From assembly GCF_000953015.1 (NCBI RefSeq), contig NZ_LN794158.1, forward strand, positions 1,178,001 through 1,242,000: 64,000 nucleotides of DNA, in the 5' to 3' direction. Shown in pieces: positions 37,737 to 45,618 of the stretch. The notes below the pieces were generated by a model. That model worked only from the letters and a program-made list of their open reading frames with translations. It was not told where the DNA came from and did no database searches. Position 1 is the first letter of the stretch, and every line of letters starts with the position of its first letter. The position numbers and the translations under genes are program-made. This stretch comes from Candidatus Methylopumilus turicensis. Lineage in GTDB: Bacteria > Pseudomonadota > Gammaproteobacteria > Burkholderiales > Methylophilaceae.

Positions 37737-39548
37737 TTAATGAACCTGCTCTGACTGCTGCTTTGAAGATACAATGAAAGGAAGTCGGCGTTCAATAAAC
37801 ATGCTATTACCTGTGAACTTCTTGGAATATTTCTTGGCGCTGATACAGGCTTCCGAGACTTCATGATGTGATGGAAACATGCCAGGTGAAACCTTCACCG
37901 AAGCAATAGAAATGGTGAGAATTGGGTAAAAGTGCTTAACCCCTTTTCTATCTTCTGCCTCAATTCCACCACGCAATCGATCTTCTTCGTCATACACCTG
38001 CGGAAAAGCATTGGAAACTTCATCCAAAAAGTCATAACAACGCTGCTCCCAATCAGCACTTTGAAAAAGCACAATAAAGTCGTCACCACCAATATGGCCA
38101 ACAAAATCAAACATGCCACAGGCTTTACTGATTAATCGTGCCGTCAATTGAATCACCTCATCGCCCTTTTGGAAGCCATATACGTCATTAAAGGGCTTAA
38201 AGTTATCTAAATCAAAATAACAAGTCACGAACGATGTCCCTGATTGAATGAGCAGATCGATTTGTTCACAGATGGGGGTATTGCCGGGTAAAAGTGTTAA
38301 AGGGTTAGCATAACGCGCTGCATTAATTTGTAGGTTGGAGATTAAACGCAACAGATCATGGCCGTTTCCCATCCCAAGATACGCATCGGCATTGGAAACA
38401 ATAAAGCCGGCAGATAAGTGTCGTGGATCACTTCGTAAAATCAGATCTGTAAGATCTTGTACAGTGGTATTGTGATCCACAATAATGGAAGCGTCATCCA
38501 TCATGGTGACGCATGACTTATCCCCGAATAACTCCCGGCGATAGGGGCGTGCATAACTATCAATCATCGCTCCACGACTGATCAGGCCTAAAGGCTTAGT
38601 TGCTTGTACCACAGGAACCGCATGAAGGTCTGGATTCTGCTCAAACAGTCTGAACACCTCTTCATTTGTGTCAGACGGACTGACGGGCGTCACATATCTT
38701 AGTAATTTAGAAACCGTTGCCCTTGTTTGCAACACATTTTCACGCGGGGCTTCAACGCGCAATAAAGATTTAATCACCGCTTCAGGCAAGATTTGTACTG
38801 GGGTTACTGCAGCTTCAGCGAGACAACTGCCTTGTCCTAGGTCAACCCCCAGGTCGCGGATCGCCATGAGGTCCAATGAATTGTTAACGCCATCAGCAAT
38901 CACCTTTGCGTTTGACTGAGAAGCCACCTCATAAATAGACCGAGCGATTTCTAGTTTCACCTTGTCGTGATGAATTCCATCGATAAAGTCCTTATCTAGC
39001 TGCACGTATTCTGGTTTTACTTCTGACCACAAACTTAAGCCGGAAAAGCCTTGATTGAGGTTACAAATCGCAAGCTGAAATCCCATGCCACGATAATGTG
39101 CACAAGCTTGCGTGAGTAACCCAACATCCGCACCGCTTTCAGATCGACTGAGCTTGATCACCACGTCGCTTGGCGACAAACCAAATTCCGCTAAATACTT
39201 TAGTGTCTCACCGGTTTTTGCTTCAGACTGCAACAACACATCTAAGCTCACGTTTAAGAAAATTTTACCTTCTAAGCCTTGCTTAGCAAAAGACTCTAAA
39301 ACGAGGTGACGGCCAAGATACTCCCCCTCGACCACGGTTGAGCTCACCCTCGCGGCACGAATCAGTTCAATAGGCGCCAAGCCCTCAAAACCTAAAACTT
39401 TGGCAGTATTAAAATCGAAGATCGGCTGAAAGCTTGCCTGCAGAAGATTGTCACGCAGGAACACTTCCAAACCAAGGTCGAGTTTTTCCTTGGAATAGAG
39501 CTGAAGTTCGTCAAGCGGTAGGCTGTTGTTGTTGGGTAGCACGAACAA
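37737..39548 (-). CDS. EAL-CBS-GGDEF protein with degenerate EAL site
   Basis: A 603-residue cytoplasmic protein. Order: EAL-like domain (about 30-260), paired CBS-like region (about 285-400), GGDEF domain (about 415-570). The EAL site reads EGL at 55-57, the usual DDFGTGYSSL loop has become NLNQGFSGL and EGVET has become DGVNN, so phosphodiesterase activity is probably lost. The cyclase motif is GGDDF at 487-491, with no RxxD I-site five residues before it; activity is uncertain. It may act as a c-di-GMP or nucleotide-sensing effector. Start is TTG or the GTG two codons later. It stands alone, converging on the xrtH cassette. Confidence 0.85.
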   Translation of the reverse strand: MFVLPNNNSLPLDELQLYSKEKLDLGLEVFLRDNLLQASFQPIFDFNTAKVLGFEGLAPIELIRAARVSSTVVEGEYLGRHLVLESFAKQGLEGKIFLNVSLDVLLQSEAKTGETLKYLAEFGLSPSDVVIKLSRSESGADVGLLTQACAHYRGMGFQLAICNLNQGFSGLSLWSEVKPEYVQLDKDFIDGIHHDKVKLEIARSIYEVASQSNAKVIADGVNNSLDLMAIRDLGVDLGQGSCLAEAAVTPVQILPEAVIKSLLRVEAPRENVLQTRATVSKLLRYVTPVSPSDTNEEVFRLFEQNPDLHAVPVVQATKPLGLISRGAMIDSYARPYRRELFGDKSCVTMMDDASIIVDHNTTVQDLTDLILRSDPRHLSAGFIVSNADAYLGMGNGHDLLRLISNLQINAARYANPLTLLPGNTPICEQIDLLIQSGTSFVTCYFDLDNFKPFNDVYGFQKGDEVIQLTARLISKACGMFDFVGHIGGDDFIVLFQSADWEQRCYDFLDEVSNAFPQVYDEEDRLRGGIEAEDRKGVKHFYPILTISIASVKVSPGMFPSHHEVSEACISAKKYSKKFTGNSMFIERRLPFIVSSKQQSEQVH

Positions 39549-39607
39549 AAAGTCCAGAAAAAAACCGATACATCACTGTAATTGATGCATGTGTCATCTA
39601 AATGACA

Positions 39608-39644
39608 ACATAACTAGCCAATATGAAATAAAAGCTAGTTATGT
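39608..39644. terminator. Perfect 11-bp hairpin downstream of the coiled-coil gene
   Basis: ACATAACTAGC (39608-39618) pairs perfectly with GCTAGTTATGT (39634-39644) around a 15-nt loop. It lies 72 bp beyond the stop of the last gene of the ExbB-TonB block and about 60 bp before the next minus-strand gene. There is no strong T-run on the minus strand, so it may be a terminator or an mRNA-stabilising structure, or an operator for the downstream gene. Confidence 0.45.
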
Positions 39645-39715
39645 ATTATTTTGCTACTTTTGTTATGGCAATTTTGATATTGCGCTTGTGAAAAATGTCT
39701 AACGATGACATCCAA

Positions 39716-40408
39716 CTACTGAAAACCAGTCGCTTTCTCTAGGTCTATTTTGTCATTATAGTTTTGCAAAATATTCTCAAGTTCCACGCGTTTGATTTGT
39801 GAAAACGGCTCAGTCAACACCGCTTTTTTGTACAAACTAGGGTTTTCGTATAACTTGACCAATTCCAAACCATAGTCATAAAGTTTAGCGTTTTTAGCCA
39901 AGCAAGCATCAATCACTTTGGTTTTTTGAATGGTGGTGGCAGTTAAGTTAGCGCGTTGCTGCTCATTCACCTTTAGATCATATACATTAGCTTGATATTT
40001 CACATCAAGTTCATTCAAAGCCGTTTTAGTGGCTTCTAGCTCAACCTGTGTTTTGAGCAATTTGGCTTCAAACGCCAAACGTTCAGCGGTCATTTCTTTT
40101 AAGCTAATCTCCAAACCCTCAATCTTGCGATTTGCGGCACCGAACTTGGTTTTTAGGGTGGCGTTTTCTTCTTGGGCTTTTGCCATATCTGCATCTAACA
40201 CTGCTTTTGCTTGTGTTGCCTGATCAAGTTGGCTCTGCAACTGGGCTTTTTCTTGCTGAATCTGCTGCACCATCTGCTGCGCACGGCGTGCCGCTTTATC
40301 TTTCTTATCAGCCGCGTGCACAGGATTCAAAAAGAAACTCGCTGTAAGCAATAGCCCAATGATGATTTTACCAGGCCCAAAAATCGACTTCATGATGGTA
40401 GTTTCCAT
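39716..40408 (-). CDS. Secreted coiled-coil protein of unknown function
   Basis: A 230-residue protein with a signal peptide (about 6-32, IIIGLLLTASFFLNPVHA) and then a long predicted coiled coil (about 38-160, heptad-like Gln/Ala/Leu/Lys) with a C-terminal helical segment containing PFSQIKRVELENILQNYNDK. I do not recognise a named family. It is 11 bp downstream of the porin gene and is last in the exbB-exbD-exbD-tonB-porin run, so it is probably a periplasmic partner in that system. The ATG at 40406-40408 has AAGG about ten bases ahead; an internal ATG at 40391 is the alternative. Confidence 0.72.
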   Translation of the reverse strand: METTIMKSIFGPGKIIIGLLLTASFFLNPVHAADKKDKAARRAQQMVQQIQQEKAQLQSQLDQATQAKAVLDADMAKAQEENATLKTKFGAANRKIEGLEISLKEMTAERLAFEAKLLKTQVELEATKTALNELDVKYQANVYDLKVNEQQRANLTATTIQKTKVIDACLAKNAKLYDYGLELVKLYENPSLYKKAVLTEPFSQIKRVELENILQNYNDKIDLEKATGFQ

Positions 40409-40419
40409 TCGTCGTCGCC

Positions 40420-42066
40420 TTAGAACTTAGCGTTCAAATCAAACATCAACACATCGATCCCAAGCGGCAAACCAGAAATCTGATCGGCACTTAACCAACG
40501 ACCTGACACCCATGCATTTTTATCAATCCCGTAACTCGCTCCAAGGATCCAGCCTTTAGCATCTGTCCCGCCAAGACGAAAGTCTGAGTCAGTAAATGCA
40601 TCTAAAACAGCATCTGCCTCCAGGTGCTTGTATGCACCAAACACTTCCCAATCATTCGCATTCGTCACTTTAGCGGTACCAACAGACAACTTCACTTGAT
40701 AACCTTGGTTTTCTTTCTTGAAGCTTCCCAATGCTAATCCAGTTTTATTTGCAAAATCGTTTGAATCAAAGCCAATATTTTTAACATAATCGCCAGTTAA
40801 AATAATATGTACCGGGTTAAATGTTAAAAGTTCTACCTGACCAGTGACATTCAATTGTTGGAACTTGGAAGCAAGGCCACAAGGTCCACCATATGCACAT
40901 GCTTTATTATCCGATGGTGACAGTGACCTCACGTAACTAGAGTTGATGCTAAAAGTTCTATTACCTTTTTGCCTAAACGCTGGTGCAGTGTCTCTATAAT
41001 CAGTTGCATTGACCGTATTTAGAGTGCCTTCGACATTCTGAAAGTCATAAAGACCAACTGCAAATTTACTGGAGACTTGGGATGTTTTCCACTGTATGCC
41101 TGCCTGTCCGCCAACCAGCCATTTGCTTTTAGCTTTGTTCGTGTCTGAACTTTGTATCTCATCGATCGGGAACACACCCCCTGTTACAAAGGCTGAAACC
41201 GTATCACTTAACTCTGGCGTGTATTTTGCGAACACACCATCAAAGGCCAAATCAGGGTCCCATACCAAGTCGGTACCAAAGAACGGGTTCTCCATACGAC
41301 CGCCTGTGGCTGATAAACGTCTGCCTAGCTTCGCTTTCAAAAATACGCGGTCTAACGCAAATGAGAACTTACTATCCACACTCTCCATGGTCTGATTAGG
41401 AGAAACAGGGTCAACATTGCTCCCTGTCGTCATGCGAATACCACTGCTTAGCCAATCATTAATCTTGATATTCGCACCTAATCGTGCACGCAATCTCATA
41501 CGATCTCTATCTTCTGAAGTATTGGTCACTGCAGCATTTCGGTTTTCGTTAGCTGTGAAATTAAGTGGCGAAGCATTACCCTCAGCAAAAGCATCACGCT
41601 CAAAACGTAGGCGAACATCGCCCGTCCATTCAATACGATCAATCCAATCGGGCATACCCAAGCGCTCACCCGCTTTGTAATTGAGTTTGGTCATCAATTC
41701 TTTTTTAACTTCTTCGCGCATTTCTTTTTTAATAAAGTCAGGCACATACTGCACACGAACAGTTTTGGCAGCCACCTCATTAATCGGCTCACCTTTTTCA
41801 GCTTGTTTTTCTGCTTTCTCTAAAGCATCTTTTTCTGCTGATGCCAGTCTAGCGGCTTCAGCATCTTTTTTAAGAATATCGGCCTTGCTTTTTGATAGCA
41901 CACCTTCACTCACCAACATATCAATCAAATTCAGTGTCGTTGAACGCAGTTGTTCTAATGACTCGCGCTCGCCCGCTTGCAATAGCGGCGATGACATCAT
42001 CAGCATCGAAGCTAAACTAATGCTCGTGATGGCCATCGCAGGGTTAAATTGTTGTTTAATCATCAT
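40420..42066 (-). CDS. Putative outer-membrane porin
   Basis: A 548-residue outer-membrane protein: signal peptide (about 1-31), a short helical/coiled N-terminal segment (about 35-95, rich in Lys, Ala, Glu, perhaps peptidoglycan- or trimer-contacting), then a beta-barrel with alternating strands ending in DVLMFDLNAKF, a terminal Phe as required for barrel assembly. It fits the 'putative porin' family (PF16930-like). It lies 77 bp downstream of tonB and just ahead of the coiled-coil gene, so it may be the outer-membrane target energised by this TonB. Confidence 0.85.
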   Translation of the reverse strand: MMIKQQFNPAMAITSISLASMLMMSSPLLQAGERESLEQLRSTTLNLIDMLVSEGVLSKSKADILKKDAEAARLASAEKDALEKAEKQAEKGEPINEVAAKTVRVQYVPDFIKKEMREEVKKELMTKLNYKAGERLGMPDWIDRIEWTGDVRLRFERDAFAEGNASPLNFTANENRNAAVTNTSEDRDRMRLRARLGANIKINDWLSSGIRMTTGSNVDPVSPNQTMESVDSKFSFALDRVFLKAKLGRRLSATGGRMENPFFGTDLVWDPDLAFDGVFAKYTPELSDTVSAFVTGGVFPIDEIQSSDTNKAKSKWLVGGQAGIQWKTSQVSSKFAVGLYDFQNVEGTLNTVNATDYRDTAPAFRQKGNRTFSINSSYVRSLSPSDNKACAYGGPCGLASKFQQLNVTGQVELLTFNPVHIILTGDYVKNIGFDSNDFANKTGLALGSFKKENQGYQVKLSVGTAKVTNANDWEVFGAYKHLEADAVLDAFTDSDFRLGGTDAKGWILGASYGIDKNAWVSGRWLSADQISGLPLGIDVLMFDLNAKF

Positions 42067-42143
42067 ACGTTCCTGAGTAAATCGTTTATAAGCAAATCTT
42101 TTATTGGGAAATGATTCTTTGAAAAACCATTCAAAATTATTTT

Positions 42144-42830
42144 TTACAAGCCACTATTTTTTGAGGTGATGCGTATCTTAATAGGCAGCGGCATATCGCT
42201 AGGTGGTGGCTCATTCGCTACCAGCTTGCCGGTCAGCACCTTCTTAATCAGCGCATCTGTTTTTTCGTTGTTACTTGTGCCTTGTAATTCAATCCGCTCA
42301 ATATGGCCTGCAGTGTTTAGCCAAAGCAACACCACTAAGCGATATTGCGCCACAGATAAATCTTTATCGGCAGCCAAGGCTTCTTCAACCTTCACCTTGA
42401 CTTGCCCCGTAAACCAAGCAAAAGCAGCAAGCCCTTTTCTGCCGCCAATCTTAGTGCCTACATCACCGCCCTTGTATTCACTATTCACTGCACCTGCTGC
42501 AAAGGGACTTGGGCCATCCCCCGCTGTGCCTTCCATCTTCAAGACTTCAGCCGGTGGCGTCTGCTCTTGCTTAGGCTGCTGTATTTCTTTCACCTCTTTG
42601 ACTTCTTTTGGCTGCTCTTTAGGCGGCTCTTTTGGTGGTGGCGGAGGTGGTGGTGGCGGTGTATCAGGCAATAACTTCACTGTGGTCACTGCTTTTTTGT
42701 GCGTAGTGCCGCCAGACATTAATGCCTTACCCAAATAGAATAAGCCCGCTAAGACTAAGACTCCCGCCAAGATCAAAGCCACGCGCTTTAACCATACAGA
42801 GCTGCTTGATGGGATTGCTTTTGCTTGCAT
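42144..42830 (-). CDS. tonB: TonB-like energy transducer
   Basis: A 228-residue protein that would carry proton-motive energy from ExbB/ExbD to an outer-membrane protein. One N-terminal membrane helix (about 13-32), a Pro/Lys/Glu-rich periplasm-spanning linker (about 50-95: a run of nine prolines, then KEPPKEQPKE-type repeats), and a C-terminal TonB/TolA-like domain (about 140-228, with QYRLVVLLWLNTAGHIERIE and a final IKIRITSKNSGL). The ATG overlaps the exbD stop by one base, confirming co-translation with the two ExbD genes. Confidence 0.9.
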   Translation of the reverse strand: MQAKAIPSSSSVWLKRVALILAGVLVLAGLFYLGKALMSGGTTHKKAVTTVKLLPDTPPPPPPPPPKEPPKEQPKEVKEVKEIQQPKQEQTPPAEVLKMEGTAGDGPSPFAAGAVNSEYKGGDVGTKIGGRKGLAAFAWFTGQVKVKVEEALAADKDLSVAQYRLVVLLWLNTAGHIERIELQGTSNNEKTDALIKKVLTGKLVANEPPPSDMPLPIKIRITSKNSGL

Positions 42831-43234
42831 TAGGTGCCTATCTTGCCGGTCACTAAACCAACATTGCTAATCTCTAAACGGTTCACCAAATCAATCACGC
42901 TAATCACGCCAGCATAAGGCGCATCCGCATCGCCGCGTATCATCACGTTAAATTTGTCATCTTTAGCTTTGGCTGCATTAAGCTGCGACTCAAGCTCCGC
43001 CATGCTCACACCGATGCCATTAATTAACACGCCGCCACCTTGTTGCACCTGCACGATTTTGACATCGTGCTTTTCTGTGCTGGGCTTATTAGAAGGCTTA
43101 GGCAAGTTCATTGTGAGGCCTTGCACGCCAGCGGTGGTCATCAAAATAAAGATCACCAAAAGCACATAAGCCAAATCTAGCATCGGCGTGATGTTAATGG
43201 TGTCGTAAGGCTGTGCTTCATTTTGAACTTGCAT
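42830..43234 (-). CDS. exbD: ExbD/TolR family biopolymer transport protein (second copy)
   Basis: A 134-residue protein with the ExbD/TolR layout: short cytoplasmic N-terminus with INITPMLDLAYVLLVIFILM, in which the Asp of MLD is the essential proton-pathway residue, and a periplasmic domain ending in SNVGLVTGKIGT. It differs from the preceding ExbD over most of the periplasmic part, so the two are not a recent duplication. Four bases separate it from the first exbD and it overlaps tonB by one base. Confidence 0.93.
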   Translation of the reverse strand: MQVQNEAQPYDTINITPMLDLAYVLLVIFILMTTAGVQGLTMNLPKPSNKPSTEKHDVKIVQVQQGGGVLINGIGVSMAELESQLNAAKAKDDKFNVMIRGDADAPYAGVISVIDLVNRLEISNVGLVTGKIGT

Positions 43235-43238
43235 GTGC

Positions 43239-43649
43239 TTATCCGGCCTGCTTTTTAGTGACTAAACCAACTTCAGTAATATCTAGTTTCTTACAGATGC
43301 CCAGTACTTCAGACACCTTATCAAAGTGCGCGACCGCATCCGCTTTTAGTACCACAGGCAAGCTTGGGTTGCCACTCTTATACTCCGCCAAGCGCTGCTC
43401 CAAGGTGGCCATATCCACTGGATAAGCGTCCAAATACACTGAGCCATCGCTGGTAATGGTAATGGCGCGCATCTTCGGCTTGGCTAAAGGCGCGGTTGCT
43501 TGCGTGACCGGCGTTTCCACCTTCACGCCCTGCACGGAAGCCGTCGTCATGATAATAAAAATCACAAGTAGCACGTAAGCCAAGTCTAACATCGGTGTAA
43601 TGTTAATCTCGTCGTAAAGCTGGTTCTCTTCCTTGACGCCTTCAGACAT
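43239..43649 (-). CDS. exbD: ExbD/TolR family biopolymer transport protein (first copy)
   Basis: A 136-residue ExbD/TolR homologue with the membrane segment INITPMLDLAYVLLVIFIIM (proton-carrying Asp present) and a periplasmic domain ending TEVGLVTKKQAG. ExbD dimers sit in the pore of an ExbB pentamer. Two different ExbD genes behind one ExbB suggest a heterodimer. It lies 72 bp downstream of the DUF2341-ExbB gene. Confidence 0.93.
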   Translation of the reverse strand: MSEGVKEENQLYDEINITPMLDLAYVLLVIFIIMTTASVQGVKVETPVTQATAPLAKPKMRAITITSDGSVYLDAYPVDMATLEQRLAEYKSGNPSLPVVLKADAVAHFDKVSEVLGICKKLDITEVGLVTKKQAG

Positions 43650-43721
43650 ATTGTCTGCCCCCGAATTGCACTGGCTTGTTGACGAACATGCTCACTGACA
43701 TGCTTGCTAAAAAATCAGTCA

Positions 43722-45392
43722 TTATTGCTTGCCGTACAACTCAGCAGTCCGCGTCACAAACTCATCCACAAAAATCTGCATGGCGATGGTAATGTTTTTA
43801 ATACGGCTAGCTAAATAGTTGTAACCAAACAGCGCTGGAATCGCCACTGCCAAACCCGCCACCGTTGCTAACAACGCCGCCGCAATACCTGGCGCAATCG
43901 CGTTAACGTTCACATCACCCGCCGCTGCAATCGCCGCAAAAGTAATCATCACGCCCACCACGGTACCAAGCAGACCCAAGAAAGGACCCCCTGAAATCGC
44001 GATGGTGAGCAGCACCATGCCCGCATTTTGTTTTTGGGTTTCGCGCACTAAGTCAGCATCAATTGCCGCTTTAATCGCATCCATCGAAGCACCACTCAGC
44101 GCCAACTTTTCACCTGCTTGCTCACGCTTACGAATCTCACGCAACCCAGCCGTATAAAGTCGGTAAAGCGTTGAGTTTTCATAGTTAGCGCCCTTGTCTA
44201 ATGAAAGCAAATCATTGCCTGCATTTTGAAAGCGCTCTAGGAATAGGGCATTGTCTTTATCGGTAATTGAAACCAATTTGGCTTTTTTAACCATCACCCA
44301 AGTACTAATCCCGAACATCACCGCCAAGATAGCAATCACCACTTTCGCGTCGATGGTTAAGCTACTAATCAGAATAGCGATGTAGTTTGGCTCACCATCA
44401 CCACCCTCTTCATCGTCACCCGCTTCAATTTTTAACAGTTGACTATCCATGCCTTGTGCACTGGCGCTTAGCTTTAACCATTCAGCGCTTCGTGCCACAT
44501 TAGCCATTTGCATTTCATCAATTTCGCCAGTAAAAGCATCACCCACTTTGATATTGCTTGATGCATCTGCCGCTAGCACATCGCCTGTCGCCACTGAGAT
44601 ACCGTTGATATAAAGATTTGCTTTGGTGCCATCCACGGTGAGCGCTACATGTTGCCATGTCGCCGCTTTAAGTTCACCGCCAGCCACCTTAGCTGCGCCC
44701 GCATTTAAGCTTAATTGTTGACCATCTGTTTTTAGACTTAAGACATCACCTAAGCTCACTAATGTTGCTGCTTGCGTAATGTTGGCAGGCTTAATCCAAG
44801 CTGACCATGTGTAAGCCGCTGCGCCTTTCAGCGCTGGAATAGCCGCAATGGTTAAAGGTTTGCCGTTAAATACTGCCGCCTCACCAAGTAATGCCGATTT
44901 TTGAACGGTGACTTCACCTGCCGCAACTAGTGCGCTCGCTGAGCTATCTTGTAGGAGTGCTTTTTCTGCAAAGTGAAAGGCTGCAACCGTCGTTGCATCC
45001 CAAGTGGATTTAGCATCTGCGCTTACTGTGGCTTTTTCGTTGCCTGAATAGACCCAGAAATGTGCCTCTTTATCTGCCGCGTCAACCTTTGGTAACTGCA
45101 CCCAAATGACGGCCAACTCATTTACCGAGTCGTATTTTTCAATATGAAATTTCAGTTCCGTTTTGTCATCTGCCGCAATAAACCGCAGATCAGAGCCATC
45201 CACATTCGCAGCGCTAAAATCAAAGTTGCCTGAGTGCAAACGGACCACCACAGGAAACTGTACTTGAGCAGGGGTCACACCTACGGCATTAATGCTAATC
45301 TTTTTTTGATTTGCCCAATCACTGTTCCAAGCAGCTTGCGCTAACAAAGGAAGAATCAAGCACGTGGCTAACACACATAATTTTTTTATCAC
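43722..45392 (-). CDS. DUF2341/LamG-like domain fused to an ExbB/TolQ proton channel
   Basis: A 556-residue fusion. After a signal-type N-terminus (1-20) comes a DUF2341 domain (about 22-130, WNSDWANQKKISINAVGV then VVVRLHSGNFDFS and FWVYSGNE), a LamG/concanavalin-like beta-sandwich (about 135-310, AAYTWSAWIKPANI), an acidic linker (DDEEGGDGE), a membrane helix (about 333-362) and the MotA/TolQ/ExbB domain with GLLGTVVGVMITF near 473-485 and a final helix around 497-527. The fused part would lie in the periplasm. AGGAG precedes the GTG start. First gene of the exbB-exbD-exbD-tonB-porin run. The combination suggests a proton channel with a carbohydrate-sensing or -binding head; that role is inference. 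Confidence 0.88.
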   Translation of the reverse strand: MIKKLCVLATCLILPLLAQAAWNSDWANQKKISINAVGVTPAQVQFPVVVRLHSGNFDFSAANVDGSDLRFIAADDKTELKFHIEKYDSVNELAVIWVQLPKVDAADKEAHFWVYSGNEKATVSADAKSTWDATTVAAFHFAEKALLQDSSASALVAAGEVTVQKSALLGEAAVFNGKPLTIAAIPALKGAAAYTWSAWIKPANITQAATLVSLGDVLSLKTDGQQLSLNAGAAKVAGGELKAATWQHVALTVDGTKANLYINGISVATGDVLAADASSNIKVGDAFTGEIDEMQMANVARSAEWLKLSASAQGMDSQLLKIEAGDDEEGGDGEPNYIAILISSLTIDAKVVIAILAVMFGISTWVMVKKAKLVSITDKDNALFLERFQNAGNDLLSLDKGANYENSTLYRLYTAGLREIRKREQAGEKLALSGASMDAIKAAIDADLVRETQKQNAGMVLLTIAISGGPFLGLLGTVVGVMITFAAIAAAGDVNVNAIAPGIAAALLATVAGLAVAIPALFGYNYLASRIKNITIAMQIFVDEFVTRTAELYGKQ

Positions 45393-45543
45393 TTAAAGCT
45401 CTCCTAAAACAGAATACGAAATATAGGGATTAAATGTTACGGTAAGATGAAATAGGGCTAGTTAATTAGACTTTTAATACATCCGCTGTTAGCGCTCTAT
45501 TTTTGAATCTACCGATTAACTAATCTAGTTAATTAAACAACTC

Positions 45544-45573
45544 AAAAAATTAGCGCTATAAATACAGCGCTAA
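45544..45573 (-). terminator. Intrinsic terminator after the FHA-like adhesin gene
   Basis: On the minus strand TTAGCGCT pairs with AGCGCTAA (45566-45573 with 45550-45557) around an 8-nt loop and is followed by six T (45549-45544). It lies 45 bp beyond the adhesin stop codon at 45619. This separates the two-partner secretion genes from the ExbB block downstream, which therefore needs its own promoter or read-through. Confidence 0.75.
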
Positions 45574-45618
45574 AAAATATCCCCTTGGCAAGGCTCAGCC
45601 CTGATTGTCATTAACGAC

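Noticed and set aside
42166-42738. 190-codon plus-strand frame opposite tonB
   Set aside because: The long Gly and Ser runs are the complement of the TonB proline-rich linker.
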